NCBI GenBank assembly: GCA_964353175.1
Contig: CAYGUX010000015.1
Location: 6,479-70,478 of the forward strand
DNA: 64,000 nucleotides
Direction: 5' to 3'
Source of the DNA: JAIYCX01 sp964353175
Lineage (GTDB): Bacteria > Bdellovibrionota_C > UBA2361 > SZUA-149 > DAOLCO01
This document shows positions 25,516-35,707 of the stretch, piece by piece; the first letter of the stretch is position 1, and the number at the start of each line of letters is the position of its first letter. A program made the position numbers and the translations under genes. The notes beneath the pieces are model-generated. The model saw only the letters and a list, made by a program, of their open reading frames with translations, ran no database searches and was not told the origin of the DNA.

Positions 25516-26040
25516 TTACTTCTTTTTTTCGTCAGTGGTAATCGGGAAAAATGAATCTGTCCAAGCTTTAGTCGCACCCCTCTGACCTTGATAATTTCCT
25601 ACCTTACCCTCGCCATAAGCAACTTCTGGAGGTTCCTCCATCTGCAAGAATACGATTTGCGCAACTCTCATCCCAACATTAAGCTTCCTAGGATATGGGC
25701 CTAAATTTTGTAACTCTAGAGTGACTTGCCCTGTGAAGTTACAATCTATCCATCCACTAAGGCTATGGTTCAACCACAATCTTCCAAGAGAACTTTTAAG
25801 TTTTAAATCACCGACAACATCTCTAGGCATTTTAATAACTTCCCTAGTCGTAGCCAAGACCACTTCCCCAGGAAATAGGACTATCTCTTCAGCCTTAAAC
25901 TCCTCTGGCTCTCTTGTGGGACAGATCCAATGATCTCCCAAGGTTAAATCATAACTTGCAGGATTAACGTGTGCAGAATTAAAGGGAATTGCTCCCCCAC
26001 TTTCGCCCCATTTTCTTATCCAATGATCAGGTTTCACCAT
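25516..26040 (-). CDS. dcd: dCTP deaminase family protein
   Basis: A 174-residue trimeric nucleotide-processing enzyme. HVNPASYDLTLG is the family N-terminal block, KLKSSLGRLWL contains the Ser-Ser and Arg of the active site, and VTLELQN carries the catalytic Glu. It deaminates dCTP to dUTP, or could act as a bifunctional dCTP deaminase/dUTPase. A dUTPase homologue is excluded by the Glu-containing segment. First gene of a dcd-surE pair. The segment after SSLGR is shorter and more divergent than in enterobacterial Dcd. Confidence 0.87.
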   Translation of the reverse strand: MVKPDHWIRKWGESGGAIPFNSAHVNPASYDLTLGDHWICPTREPEEFKAEEIVLFPGEVVLATTREVIKMPRDVVGDLKLKSSLGRLWLNHSLSGWIDCNFTGQVTLELQNLGPYPRKLNVGMRVAQIVFLQMEEPPEVAYGEGKVGNYQGQRGATKAWTDSFFPITTDEKKK

Positions 26041-26201
26041 AAAATTAGTGCTCCATATAGCTTAGCATGAAAACTAGCTAATTATTACAAGGGGTTAGTA
26101 TTTACCTTCAAGTTAAATCTAATCCACCGTTTTTTAATCTTATAGCATCATAATTAAATGAAATAAAAAGTCGAGCCTAGCTAAGTGTAATCACGAATAG
26201 A

Positions 26202-27734
26202 ATGAACCCAACCGAAGAAAGCGTACATATTCCCAGTACCACCACAGTCAATGGAGCGAAGCTTCCATCTGAGGTGCTTTTGGTTGAAGACGATAAAGCA
26301 CATGCTCAATTAATCGCTAGGGCAATCAGAGGCCTCGCCGTAAAAATCAATCACGTTGAGTCCATAGAAGAGGCTAGATTATTTCTAGAAAACAATTCAG
26401 TCGATTTAGTCCTTACAGATTTAAACCTAGTTACAAGCTCTGGCCTAGAACTAGTGAAAGAACTTACCCAGCAATCAAGTGAACTACCAGTTGTGGTTCT
26501 TACAAGCTCATCCAATCTAGACGATGCAGTAAAGGCAATGAGAGAGGGCGCCTGGGACTATCTCACTAAACAATTTACAGCAACATTCCCCCGACAGCTC
26601 GAAATGGTACTTAGCAGAACTTGGATAAGAGCAATAGAGAAGAGAGGAGAGAAAGAGGCCGCAGAAGAAAGGAATGCTTTTTGGATGGCTACTAGCCTAG
26701 CAGAAGATGGGGTTGCGATTCTAAGCTCACGAGGAGACTTACTATTTAAGAATCCTAGTTTTGATGATTTCACAGAAGTCCTTTCAAACGGGCACGAAGA
26801 GCAACTGGGTTTAGAGCCTTCTATCACGGCTTTAATTGCTCAACACGACTTTCAACTTTCGCAAGAATTTTTTAGTCAAATCGTAGTTGGAGAAAACTCT
26901 CTCTGGCGATCTGAGCTTACAGTTGACAGCAATAACGAGAACGTACAAAAATTCTACTCCCTAAGACTGACTACAGTCATTAAAAATGAGGCTAGTAGTA
27001 ATGGTAATGCCTTACGTTATCATATTCTTTGGATTAGAGATTTAACTTCTCTAAAGATTAGCGCTACTAGAGAGAAAAACATGTTGGCCACTACAACTCA
27101 CGATCTAAAAGGCCCTCTTGGTGCAATTTTAACAAGCACAGAACTAATGTTAGAGGACGAGCCAGGGGAAATCGCCGAGAAGATGTTATTTAGAGTAGCT
27201 TCATGTGCCAGAACATGTGTTAGTTTGATCGATGGCTTACTTAGTGCAAGGCGTCTAGAAGATGGAATGTTGGACATTGCGAAAGATTGGATTGATATTC
27301 AAGAAGTCGGAGCGGATGTCTATGATGATTTTATTCCTGTAGCAAAATCTAAAGATATTAAATTCCTATTTGTACGACCCGAAAAAGAAATAAAACTTTT
27401 TGCAGACAAACTATCTATCCATAGAATTTTATCCAACTTAATTAGCAATGCCTTAAAATTTACACCACCAAAGGGTGAAGTGGTTCTTGAGCTAGAATCC
27501 GTCAAGAACGGAGTAGATATCAAAATCAGTGATACAGGTGCTGGGATACCCCTTGAAAAACAATCAAAACTATTCGATATGTTTTCCAGGTCAAAAGAAC
27601 ACTCGCAAGTCGAAGGAACAGGACTAGGTCTATACATCACAAAAGAGTTAGTAGATTACCACCAAGGAAAAATAGTCCTAAAAAGCAAACCAGGCCTGGG
27701 TACGAGCTTCTTAATTTCTCTAAGAAATCCTTAA
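26202..27734 (+). CDS. REC-PAS-like-HisKA-HATPase hybrid signalling protein
   Basis: A 510-residue cytoplasmic protein. Residues 25-140 are a receiver domain: LVEDD acidic pocket, phospho-acceptor Asp in LVLTDLNL, Thr in VVLTSS and Lys in DYLTKQF. Residues 155-285 look like a PAS-type sensor. Then comes HisKA with phospho-His in TTHDLKGPLGA and a HATPase with NLISNALKF (N box), DTGAGIP (G1) and GTGLGLYI (G2). There is no membrane segment, so input probably comes by phosphotransfer to the receiver or a cytosolic signal. No separate response regulator is adjacent. Confidence 0.9.
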   Translation: MNPTEESVHIPSTTTVNGAKLPSEVLLVEDDKAHAQLIARAIRGLAVKINHVESIEEARLFLENNSVDLVLTDLNLVTSSGLELVKELTQQSSELPVVVLTSSSNLDDAVKAMREGAWDYLTKQFTATFPRQLEMVLSRTWIRAIEKRGEKEAAEERNAFWMATSLAEDGVAILSSRGDLLFKNPSFDDFTEVLSNGHEEQLGLEPSITALIAQHDFQLSQEFFSQIVVGENSLWRSELTVDSNNENVQKFYSLRLTTVIKNEASSNGNALRYHILWIRDLTSLKISATREKNMLATTTHDLKGPLGAILTSTELMLEDEPGEIAEKMLFRVASCARTCVSLIDGLLSARRLEDGMLDIAKDWIDIQEVGADVYDDFIPVAKSKDIKFLFVRPEKEIKLFADKLSIHRILSNLISNALKFTPPKGEVVLELESVKNGVDIKISDTGAGIPLEKQSKLFDMFSRSKEHSQVEGTGLGLYITKELVDYHQGKIVLKSKPGLGTSFLISLRNP

Positions 27735-28009
27735 GAGCCTAAGAAAACCCCTGAACCAAAGTTAGTACTTGGTGCTATTAAATAGATTTTGACGATTGTG
27801 AGAGACTACGATGCTAAAAACGCAAAAAATCTAAACGGTTATGGGGAAAGGGTCTTTTATAGACGGAGTGTTATTACTCATATTAGAAGTAGCCACGCAC
27901 CTTACCCAGATCCAAAGTAGCCCAGCTCATAGACTCCGAAGCCTGCATCTACCAATATATTTCTGCTTGTGCTATAAAGCAGGCTATTGGCACACTAAGG
28001 AACTCATAA

Positions 28010-28294
28010 ATGCAGACTAAAAAACTTAGCGAACTATTAATTGGCGAAGAGGCTACTATTGATAGTATCTCTACTGACCATCGAGAACTAAGGGTGAAGC
28101 TACAAACGTTCGGCTTAACTCAAGGGACTAAAGTGAAAGTAAAAAGCGTTGCCCCTTTTGGTGATCCAATTACAATTTCAGTTAGAGGCTTTCTACTCTC
28201 TCTTCGGCTTTCTGAAGCAGATGTGGTTGGAGTCAAAATTGAATCATTTGAGTTTTCTAATAATTCTGAGCTTCCACTTGTAGCAAATCAATAA
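28010..28294 (+). CDS. feoA: FeoA-family ferrous iron transport accessory protein
   Basis: A 94-residue SH3-like FeoA protein. The typical segments are LRVKLQTFGLTQGTKVKV and APFGDPITISVRGFLLSLR. It modulates FeoB from the cytoplasmic side. It is followed after 75 bases by feoB. The 275-base upstream gap holds no recognisable Fur box and no gene, so I cannot show iron control from the sequence. Confidence 0.9.
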   Translation: MQTKKLSELLIGEEATIDSISTDHRELRVKLQTFGLTQGTKVKVKSVAPFGDPITISVRGFLLSLRLSEADVVGVKIESFEFSNNSELPLVANQ

Positions 28295-28369
28295 TCATTT
28301 TAAGCTGACCCTTAATATAGAAACGCTAATTCTCTACTGACTTAAATAGACTTACATACTGACCCCACA

Positions 28370-30475
28370 ATGACCATCAAAGATAAGATTACATGCTCTC
28401 CCGCAAGAGTTGTAATTGCAGGCAATCCTAACAGTGGAAAGACCACACTTTTCAATGCCCTTACGGGACTTAGATATAAGGTAGGGAACTATCCCGGAGT
28501 TACAGTAGAAAGGAAAATTGGTTCTATCAACCTATCCGAGAATGAGAGAGCTGTACTAGTTGATGTACCTGGTATTTATACCCTATCTAACTTTTCTGAA
28601 GACGAACAAGTTGCAACAAAAATCCTTTTCGGCTCATACCCTAAAGAAGCTCCCCCCGATATTGTAATTGCGGTTATAGATTGCACCAACTTGGAGAGGA
28701 ATCTTTATTTCCTCTCACAACTCATAGATTTTGGCTACCCGATTGTAGTCGCCCTAACTATGGGTGATCTTGCAAATAAAGTAGGCATTCAAATTCACTC
28801 AGAACTCCTAGCTAAGGAACTTGATCTACCCATCGTCCCCATTCATGCTAATAAAAAGCATGGATTAGAAGAACTCAAATCCACCCTACTCAAAACAATA
28901 GAATCATCCAAAACTTCATCTAAAAAGTTCACTTGGTGCAAAGACTACCCAGAAGTTATTCAAGCAACAACAATTCTAGGGAATAAAATAATTGAGGCTG
29001 AACCTTCCTTACCCAAATCGACAGCGACACTACTAGGCCTTGGCATCGCTTCAGATAGTTTTTTTGCCCACTCCAATAAACAGACAGATAAAAAATCAGA
29101 TGAATTAACTAAAGTCATTGAAGAGACGAAACAAATCATCTCCAAGAATGGCCTTGACCCTCTAAGCTTTGACACGACCCTAAGATACATCTGGGCGAAC
29201 AAAGTCTTCACCCGCTCTAGTCAAGTCCAACAAGCCACAGGTCTCCTTTCGGAAAAAATAGACAAGATACTAACCAATCGAGTTAGTGGTTTTCTAACCT
29301 TCATTCTACTCATGGCGATGCTCTTCCAGTCCATCTTCATTTGGGCAGTGGCACCAATGGAATACATAGCATCTGGAATAAACTTCATCTCCCAGACCCT
29401 ATCCAACCTACTTCCCGAAGGTAGCATGTTTAGCAGCCTAGTTGTTGATGGCATCGTAGCAGGTGTAGGAAATGTCTTAGTTTTCGTTCCTCAAATTGCA
29501 ATCCTATTTTTCCTACTAAGCCTACTTGAAGACAGTGGATACTTAGCAAGAGCGGCCTATGTGATGGATAGAGTGATGAGACCTTTCGGACTTCAAGGAA
29601 GATCATTTATACCACTTCTCAGCTCATTCGCCTGCGCTATCCCTGGCATCCTTTCAACAAGAACCATAGCCTCCAAGGCTGATCGTCTAGCGACTATCCT
29701 AATAGCTCCCCTTATGAGTTGTAGTGCCAGACTTCCCGTATATTCAGTACTCATTTCTGCCTGCATTCCAAGTACACTAACCTACTTTGGCCTATCCGCA
29801 CAAGGAATCACCTTGCTTGGAATGTATCTACTCGGAGTGGTTGTAGCTGCAATAGTTTCATTAATACTTAAGCTAACGATTCTAAAAGGGGAGCCCGCAC
29901 TATTCGTTATGGAGATGCCTCCACTCAGACGGCCATCTCTAACAACCGTATTCTATGATGTATATGACAGAGTCAGATCTTTCATTAAAGATGCTGGCAC
30001 TATGATTCTAGCCTGCTCAATCGTATTGTGGTTTTTAGCAAGCTTCCCAAAACCCCCAGCGGAATATACAGAGTCTCCCGTAAGATACAGCATGGCCGGC
30101 AGATTAGGTAGTTTCATTGAGCCAGCAATTAAACCTTTAGGCTTTAATTGGGAAATAGGAATTAGTTTGATCGCATCTTTTGCCGCAAGAGAAGTTTTCA
30201 TCTCCTCCTTAGCCACAATCTACCAACTAGATGCAGAGGAAGATCAAGGCTCACTAATCGCGGTTCTAAAACGAAAAAATTCAGAAGGAAGTTTTACAAC
30301 TAGAACAGCTCTCTCCCTTATGGTGTTCTACGTTTTTGCATGCCAATGCATGTCCACCTTAGCGGTCACTCGGAGAGAGACTGGTTCTTGGAGCTGGGTA
30401 GTTCTAATGTTTTCCTATATGACCATCCTGGCTTGGTCTATGTCTTATCTTACTTACAATTATTTATTGCTTTAA
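28370..30475 (+). CDS. feoB: Ferrous iron transporter FeoB
   Basis: A 701-residue protein with an N-terminal GTPase domain and about ten membrane segments. G1 is GNPNSGKTTLF, G3 is VDVPGIY. The G4 motif, normally NxxD, reads TMGD (LTMGDLANK), with Thr for the guanine-specifying Asn, which may change nucleotide specificity. The membrane core has AFVPQI-like FVPQIAILFFLL, the first Gate block, and SCSARLPVYSVLI; the second Gate region has FVFACQCMSTLAVTRRE. It imports Fe(II) across the inner membrane. A FeoB-associated small Cys-rich protein lies 10 kb away, not next to it. Confidence 0.95.
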   Translation: MTIKDKITCSPARVVIAGNPNSGKTTLFNALTGLRYKVGNYPGVTVERKIGSINLSENERAVLVDVPGIYTLSNFSEDEQVATKILFGSYPKEAPPDIVIAVIDCTNLERNLYFLSQLIDFGYPIVVALTMGDLANKVGIQIHSELLAKELDLPIVPIHANKKHGLEELKSTLLKTIESSKTSSKKFTWCKDYPEVIQATTILGNKIIEAEPSLPKSTATLLGLGIASDSFFAHSNKQTDKKSDELTKVIEETKQIISKNGLDPLSFDTTLRYIWANKVFTRSSQVQQATGLLSEKIDKILTNRVSGFLTFILLMAMLFQSIFIWAVAPMEYIASGINFISQTLSNLLPEGSMFSSLVVDGIVAGVGNVLVFVPQIAILFFLLSLLEDSGYLARAAYVMDRVMRPFGLQGRSFIPLLSSFACAIPGILSTRTIASKADRLATILIAPLMSCSARLPVYSVLISACIPSTLTYFGLSAQGITLLGMYLLGVVVAAIVSLILKLTILKGEPALFVMEMPPLRRPSLTTVFYDVYDRVRSFIKDAGTMILACSIVLWFLASFPKPPAEYTESPVRYSMAGRLGSFIEPAIKPLGFNWEIGISLIASFAAREVFISSLATIYQLDAEEDQGSLIAVLKRKNSEGSFTTRTALSLMVFYVFACQCMSTLAVTRRETGSWSWVVLMFSYMTILAWSMSYLTYNYLLL

Positions 30476-30484
30476 TTCTCCCAA

Positions 30485-31807
30485 ATGAAAAAAACACTCA
30501 ATCCCCTACACGCAAATACTCTAAAAACATTAAAATTAAATGCCTTCAACCCCATGCAACTCTCAGCTATAGAAAAGGGCAAGAGTGGAAAGAACCTAAT
30601 GCTACTCTCCCCCACTGGCTCAGGCAAAACCTTGGCTTTTTTAAGTATTGTATTGGAAAAACTGGAAAAGTTAGAAGAGGGAGTAAATGCTCTAGTACTC
30701 ATACCTTCTAGAGAATTAGCTCAACAAGTAGAGAGCGTCTTTAGATCCTTAAAATCTTCATTGAAAGTTACCTGTTGTTATGGAGGTCATTCATTTAAGA
30801 TAGAAGGCCAGAGCTTATCTGAAGCACCAGCGGTTTTAATAGGAACTCCGGGTAGAATCTTAGACCACATTTCAAGAAAAACTATTGATCTATCGAATGT
30901 AGGGCTTGTCGTAATGGATGAGTATGACAAACTTTTGCAACTAGGCTTCTTAGATGAGCTGGATGAAGTTTTTAGAGTGTTTAAAAACAAACCTCAAGTG
31001 ATTCTAACCTCTGCTACTACTATCGACAAATCGCCTTCATTTATTAGATCAAAGAATTTTGAAACAATAGACTTTAGAAATTCCGATACTAGCAATTTAA
31101 AGATGTATTCACTAAGAACGAATAGTGAAGAAAAAGTGCAGTCTTTAATTAAACTACTTAAACATTTCAAACAAGAACCTACTCTAATATTCTGCAATCA
31201 CCGCGAAGCGGTAGATAGAATTAGTACTCTCTTTAGTGAAGACGGAATAATTCACTGCATATTTCATGGTTTACTAGAACAGATAGATAGAGAAAAAAAC
31301 TTAATTAAGTTTCGAAGTGGAGCAACGAATATTTTACTAGCGACTGATCTTGCCGCAAGAGGTCTAGATATTCCTCTCATAAAACATGTAATTCACTTTC
31401 AACTACCCCCAAACAATGACGAGTTCATGCATCGAAATGGCAGAACAGCCAGGATGCACGCTGAAGGTGAGGCTTATGTTATAGTAACAGAGGACGAGCC
31501 GCTACCAAGATACATTACCAATAAAGTAGAAGAGTTCAAACTTCAAAGAGGAGCAACAACACTTCCCCTACCTAAATTTACCAGCATCTACATAAGTGCT
31601 GGAAAGAAAGACAAGATCAGTAAAGCCGACGTCTTAGGATTCCTAACTCAAGCTTGCAGGCTAAAAGGCAGTGACATTGGTTTAATTTCAATCCTCGACA
31701 AGGCAAGTTATGTAGCAGTTCAACGATCCAAAGTAGGAGGATTTATTAAAGACTTACAAGATCCACGAATAAAAAAACTTAGGGTCAAAGTAGAAATCGC
31801 TAGCTAA
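30485..31807 (+). CDS. DEAD-box RNA helicase, DbpA-like
   Basis: A 440-residue RNA helicase. Motif I is SPTGSGKT, Ia PSRELAQQ, Ib TPGR, II DEYD rather than DEAD, III SAT, and motif VI lies in HRNGRTARM. The last 75 residues (FTSIYISAGKKDKISKADVLGFLTQ...) match the DbpA RNA-binding domain, which targets 23S rRNA hairpin 92, so a role in large-subunit assembly is likely. DEYD is known in the related Bacteroidota helicases. It starts 9 bases after feoB stops, so is possibly in the same transcript; this may be read-through only. Confidence 0.9.
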   Translation: MKKTLNPLHANTLKTLKLNAFNPMQLSAIEKGKSGKNLMLLSPTGSGKTLAFLSIVLEKLEKLEEGVNALVLIPSRELAQQVESVFRSLKSSLKVTCCYGGHSFKIEGQSLSEAPAVLIGTPGRILDHISRKTIDLSNVGLVVMDEYDKLLQLGFLDELDEVFRVFKNKPQVILTSATTIDKSPSFIRSKNFETIDFRNSDTSNLKMYSLRTNSEEKVQSLIKLLKHFKQEPTLIFCNHREAVDRISTLFSEDGIIHCIFHGLLEQIDREKNLIKFRSGATNILLATDLAARGLDIPLIKHVIHFQLPPNNDEFMHRNGRTARMHAEGEAYVIVTEDEPLPRYITNKVEEFKLQRGATTLPLPKFTSIYISAGKKDKISKADVLGFLTQACRLKGSDIGLISILDKASYVAVQRSKVGGFIKDLQDPRIKKLRVKVEIAS

Positions 31808-31827
31808 TCTAGGACAATACGATTCTT

Positions 31828-32157
31828 ATGAACAATCTCTCAAACAAATGCTGCACACCATGTAATGGCAATACTCCTGCCATCTCCGAATCTGAAAAAG
31901 AACTTTTACTTTCAAGACTCAAATCTTGGACGATTCTCAATTCACTTCACCTAACTAAATCTTATAAATTTAAAAACTTTAAAGAAGCGCTAGTAAAAGT
32001 AAATCAAATTGCCCAAATCGCAGAAAAAGAAAATCATCATCCAGACATCAAATTCGGCTGGGGTTATTTAAATATTAAAATACAAACGCATAGCATCAAC
32101 AATCTTACTGAAAGTGACTTTATTTTAGCTGCAAAGATAGATAGAATAGATGATTAA
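31828..32157 (+). CDS. Pterin-4a-carbinolamine dehydratase (4a-hydroxytetrahydrobiopterin dehydratase)
   Basis: A 109-residue protein with the family motif ENHHPDIKFGWGYLNIKIQTH, broken here as ENHHPDIKFGWG then YLNIKIQTHS. The paired His residues are the dehydration catalysts. It recycles the pterin cofactor of aromatic amino acid hydroxylases, none of which is nearby; it may also act in molybdopterin metabolism. N-terminal CCTPCNG (three Cys in four positions) is common in these proteins and may bind a metal. It follows the helicase by 20 bases. Confidence 0.92.
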   Translation: MNNLSNKCCTPCNGNTPAISESEKELLLSRLKSWTILNSLHLTKSYKFKNFKEALVKVNQIAQIAEKENHHPDIKFGWGYLNIKIQTHSINNLTESDFILAAKIDRIDD

Positions 32158-32262
32158 CAAATATTCCAACAAACAAGTCTAGCGTATTAGCTATCTTGAC
32201 TTTAAACAAACCCTCTCCTACACTACTTACATCTCTAACAAAAACCAAAAACTGTCCATTTC

Positions 32263-33378
32263 ATGAAAAAGCTTGTAACACCTTTTCTGTATGCAATTAT
32301 TTTTTTACTATACATACCTAAACCTGTTCTTTCCCAAAAATCACCAGCTTTCAAATTAGGAGTAATCCTCCCACTAAGTGGTAACCTAGCTTTCTTTGGT
32401 CAGGCCCATTTAAATAGTGAAATACTTTTCCAAGAGGACAAGTCTTCCCCCAGTCCTAAAACACGATTCACAATAGTTTATGAAGATTCGGCCTATGATA
32501 CAAAACAAGCAATTAGCGCCTATAGGAAACTAATCTCTATAGATAAGGTTGATGCTATCTATTGTTTCGGGGGGCCAATGTTGTCCGCCCTTGCGCCACT
32601 TGCAGAAGCTGATAAAATCCCCTTCTTTGCACCAGAGTCAGAAGATAGAGATGCTGCAAATAAAAAGTATGTCACTTTATTTAGAAATGTTACCGGTGAG
32701 TTTGGAAAAGTTATTTGGGATGAATTACGATCAAAAGGCGTTAAAAACCTAGGAGTAGTGAGAAACAATAATCAATTCATGGATACATTGATGCGCGGAG
32801 TTGTTGATAACGCACAAATTGGTGAATTTGTAACAAAAGAAATAGATGTCATACCTGGCACCGTAGATTTTAGAACTCAAATCTTACAACTTAAGAAGAA
32901 AAAGTTAGACTATCTTTTAGTACTATTACTCCCAGGCTCGCATAGAGCTTTCTTAAAACAATCAATGGAACTCGGATATAAAATTCCGATGATAGGAGTA
33001 GAAGAGTTTGCTGTTACGGAAGAAAATGCTGGACTTGAAAAATACATAGAAGATACTCTCGTAGTGGCGCCTTATGTGACAAAAGAATTTAGAACAAGAT
33101 ATAATAATAGATTTGGAACAGACCTCGGAATTGAGTATGGAGTTGAGTATTATGATTTTCTTTCCCTATTTTTCACTACGATATTGAAACAATATACGGT
33201 TCCAACTAAAGAGAAATTAATCAAAGAAATGCGATTTACTCGAGAAAAAGCTGGAATCTCTGGAAATTATACTTTAAAAAAGACAGATACGGGAGCGACA
33301 TACTACAGTTTCCCCATAGGTATTTACAAAGTAGGTGATGGCAAACTAGTCGATTACAAAATGGTAGATAAATTCTAA
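32263..33378 (+). CDS. LivK-type periplasmic binding protein 1
   Basis: A 371-residue type I periplasmic binding protein with a signal peptide (residues 1-24). The family N-terminal block reads KLGVILPLSGNLAFFGQ, then YEDSAYDTKQAISAYRKLI and APLAEADKIPFFAPES. The fold binds branched-chain amino acids, amides or similar ligands. No permease or ATPase is adjacent; it may serve a distant transporter or act as a chemoreceptor or sensor partner. Two paralogues lie at 34488 and 36912. This one is convergent with the desaturase gene. Confidence 0.82.
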   Translation: MKKLVTPFLYAIIFLLYIPKPVLSQKSPAFKLGVILPLSGNLAFFGQAHLNSEILFQEDKSSPSPKTRFTIVYEDSAYDTKQAISAYRKLISIDKVDAIYCFGGPMLSALAPLAEADKIPFFAPESEDRDAANKKYVTLFRNVTGEFGKVIWDELRSKGVKNLGVVRNNNQFMDTLMRGVVDNAQIGEFVTKEIDVIPGTVDFRTQILQLKKKKLDYLLVLLLPGSHRAFLKQSMELGYKIPMIGVEEFAVTEENAGLEKYIEDTLVVAPYVTKEFRTRYNNRFGTDLGIEYGVEYYDFLSLFFTTILKQYTVPTKEKLIKEMRFTREKAGISGNYTLKKTDTGATYYSFPIGIYKVGDGKLVDYKMVDKF

Positions 33379-33404
33379 AGCTAAACATATCAGCAACCCA
33401 CAAC

Positions 33405-34487
33405 TTACCCCTGAGCCTTTCCCATCTCTCTTAAATGACTAAAATGTGACTTCATCATCTCCCAAAGCGATTTTCGATGATACGTTATCCCATATTTATT
33501 GGTCACACGCTCTATAATTGGATTAATCTTTCCGTAATGCGTATGGCAGATGTTAGGAAATAGGTGATGTGCGGCATGGCAATTGGCTCCGCCACTAAGG
33601 AATCTGGCAATAGGACTATTTGGGTTCCAATCACAACTAGTTGCAAGGTTATGAACGGCCCAACTTGTAGATAATTTACCTTCTGAATCTGGGGAAGGAT
33701 AACTGGCCTCTAGAAAAAAATGTGTCCCCACTAACATAATGATAAAAATCAAAGATGAAATGGCCCCAAAAAGTAGGTAGAGGATTGAAATTTGCCCGAA
33801 AGAATATGGCAATATTAAGTATGGTAGAATCAACAGCATTGTAAAGTGGAATACTTTAAACAATACAAAATTAACCCAGAGCTTAACCTTCTGATGACCA
33901 TCTCGAATCCACTGATACTCACTTGAAAGTAAATATACCCAATCTCCCCAGAGGATAGAGTGCACAAGTGCCAAGGCATACGCGATAGGCGCATACAGGT
34001 GCTGGTAACGGTGCATTGGCTTCCATGGGTGGCAAAGACTCAGTCTTAGCAAAGGGTTTTTATCTATGTCGATATCACTACCCTCTACGTTTGGATAAAT
34101 ATGATGTGACTTAATATGCCGTAACCCCCAGAGTGTTGGATCTACTCCTACCGACAAAAAGCTTAAAAAATGAAATATCCTATTAATTCCCATTCTTTTT
34201 GACAAAAGTCTATGAGAAGCTTCATGACCAATACTAAAACCAAATAATAGTCCAGATACCTCAAAAACTAATGCAACAAAGAAAGCTGTCACTCCTACTA
34301 CCACCTGTGATAAAACTAGAGCATAGGAACCCCAACATAAGATAGCCCAAAAGCACGCTTTAAACCAAAACCAAAAATCTGGCCCAAGATGTGATCGATC
34401 ATGGCCAAGAAGCCCATAAACTTCATCTTTAACTTCCTGATGAAACGCACTTTCATTCTCTGACTTAGCAAATTGTAATTTTTCCAT
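33405..34487 (-). CDS. Fatty-acid desaturase family protein
   Basis: A 360-residue inner-membrane di-iron enzyme. The three His boxes are HEASH (after SIG), RHIKSHH and CHAAHH. About four to six membrane segments surround them. This spacing matches acyl-lipid or acyl-CoA desaturases, including delta-type 'front-end-like' bacterial forms, but cytochrome b5 is absent. The gene starts exactly one base after the stop of LivK-like protein 2, so the pair is co-transcribed. The association of a desaturase with a binding protein is unusual. Substrate and double-bond position are unknown. Confidence 0.88.
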   Translation of the reverse strand: MEKLQFAKSENESAFHQEVKDEVYGLLGHDRSHLGPDFWFWFKACFWAILCWGSYALVLSQVVVGVTAFFVALVFEVSGLLFGFSIGHEASHRLLSKRMGINRIFHFLSFLSVGVDPTLWGLRHIKSHHIYPNVEGSDIDIDKNPLLRLSLCHPWKPMHRYQHLYAPIAYALALVHSILWGDWVYLLSSEYQWIRDGHQKVKLWVNFVLFKVFHFTMLLILPYLILPYSFGQISILYLLFGAISSLIFIIMLVGTHFFLEASYPSPDSEGKLSTSWAVHNLATSCDWNPNSPIARFLSGGANCHAAHHLFPNICHTHYGKINPIIERVTNKYGITYHRKSLWEMMKSHFSHLREMGKAQG

Positions 34488-35615
34488 CTAAAACCCAGTA
34501 TCCTCAAGCAGAGTAATGATTTTTCCATCCTTCACTGCTTTCATAGAAACAGGCATACGAATCTCTTTTCCGGAATCAATAGTGTCAGTATATTTAAAGT
34601 TTCCTGATGCTCCTTGCCTAGGTGGCATTTGTGATATTCTTTCTATCACCTCCTCCGCAGTAAGCATTTTATCCATTTCACCAAATAGATCTGCTACAAG
34701 CATTCCAACATCATAACTCTGCGCGGCCGAACCTATCTGGATGTCATTTCCATACTTTTCCTTATAACGCTTCCTAAAGTCTTGAGTCACTCCAACCTGA
34801 GTAAAGAAAGCTCCATTTATATTTTCGGGGCATTCGTTTACTAAGGTTTCACTATCTAATAAGTCTGCATTAAAGGTTTGAACATCAAGTTTCATCAAAT
34901 GAGCCTGCCGATAGAATGACACCAATTGTGCTGGCAACAGAAACGCTCCAATAGCTACCTCTCCTTGAGATTTCTTCTTCCAGAGGATAGGCTTAAAATC
35001 TGCCATTGAGGCATCGACTTCATCTTTTCTACTAACCTCTATTCCTATTTCCCTTAGATTAATTTCTAAATGCTTTACGATATCAGAATAGAAAGGAATC
35101 GTAGTGACTATTAAAGATACAGACTTAATGCCTCGATTCTTCAACTCTTGGGCCAATGCATTTGCTATTCTTTCCCCTGTTCTAGCGGCGCGAATTACTA
35201 GAGGTTTACCAAGTGTGGCTTCCTTTACGGTTGTCTCAGCTAAAACTGGTAAATTTTTTGCTTGCGCAATGGGTAGCATCGCCTCGGTAGGAGAAACCCC
35301 CCAAAGATAATACAAATTGATAGAATGAATAACACTCATATTCTGCAGAGCGACTACTGCAGTCTTTCCATCATAACGAGAATCTTCATAAATTAACTTT
35401 ATCTTAGAGAACTTTTCGGGTTTCTCTAATCTGGCTAATTCGAATCCGTTACGAATTGAAGACCCATACTCTGCTAAGTCACCTGATAGAGGAATAACTA
35501 TTCCAAAATTAAACTTTTGATCACTTACGTGTGGCTCAATTGCTAAAAGCAAACTGGTAGAAAGAAAAGCTAATAGCATTAAAGAAAGGAAGTATTTTAT
35601 AGTTACAAATCTCAT
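34488..35615 (-). CDS. LivK-type periplasmic binding protein 2
   Basis: A 375-residue binding protein, signal peptide at residues 1-25. Family blocks are NFGIVIPLSGDLAEYGSSI, IYEDSRYDGKTAVVALQN and MLPIAQAKNLPVLAETT. It is a paralogue of the genes at 32263 and 36912. Its stop abuts the desaturase start, making a two-gene operon. A 92-base gap separates it from the ABM-domain gene upstream, which is on the same strand. No transporter components are nearby. Confidence 0.82.
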   Translation of the reverse strand: MRFVTIKYFLSLMLLAFLSTSLLLAIEPHVSDQKFNFGIVIPLSGDLAEYGSSIRNGFELARLEKPEKFSKIKLIYEDSRYDGKTAVVALQNMSVIHSINLYYLWGVSPTEAMLPIAQAKNLPVLAETTVKEATLGKPLVIRAARTGERIANALAQELKNRGIKSVSLIVTTIPFYSDIVKHLEINLREIGIEVSRKDEVDASMADFKPILWKKKSQGEVAIGAFLLPAQLVSFYRQAHLMKLDVQTFNADLLDSETLVNECPENINGAFFTQVGVTQDFRKRYKEKYGNDIQIGSAAQSYDVGMLVADLFGEMDKMLTAEEVIERISQMPPRQGASGNFKYTDTIDSGKEIRMPVSMKAVKDGKIITLLEDTGF

Positions 35616-35707
35616 CTATTTTTTACCAATAAAAGACAATTGAAGCACATGCATCTCAATGAGTCTATACTTTTACGTAAAATTAACTCACTAAAAACAA
35701 TCCACTC

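Noticed and set aside
27735..28009. Fur box or riboswitch upstream of feoA
   Set aside because: No GATAATGATAATCATTATC-like sequence or recognised riboswitch core found.
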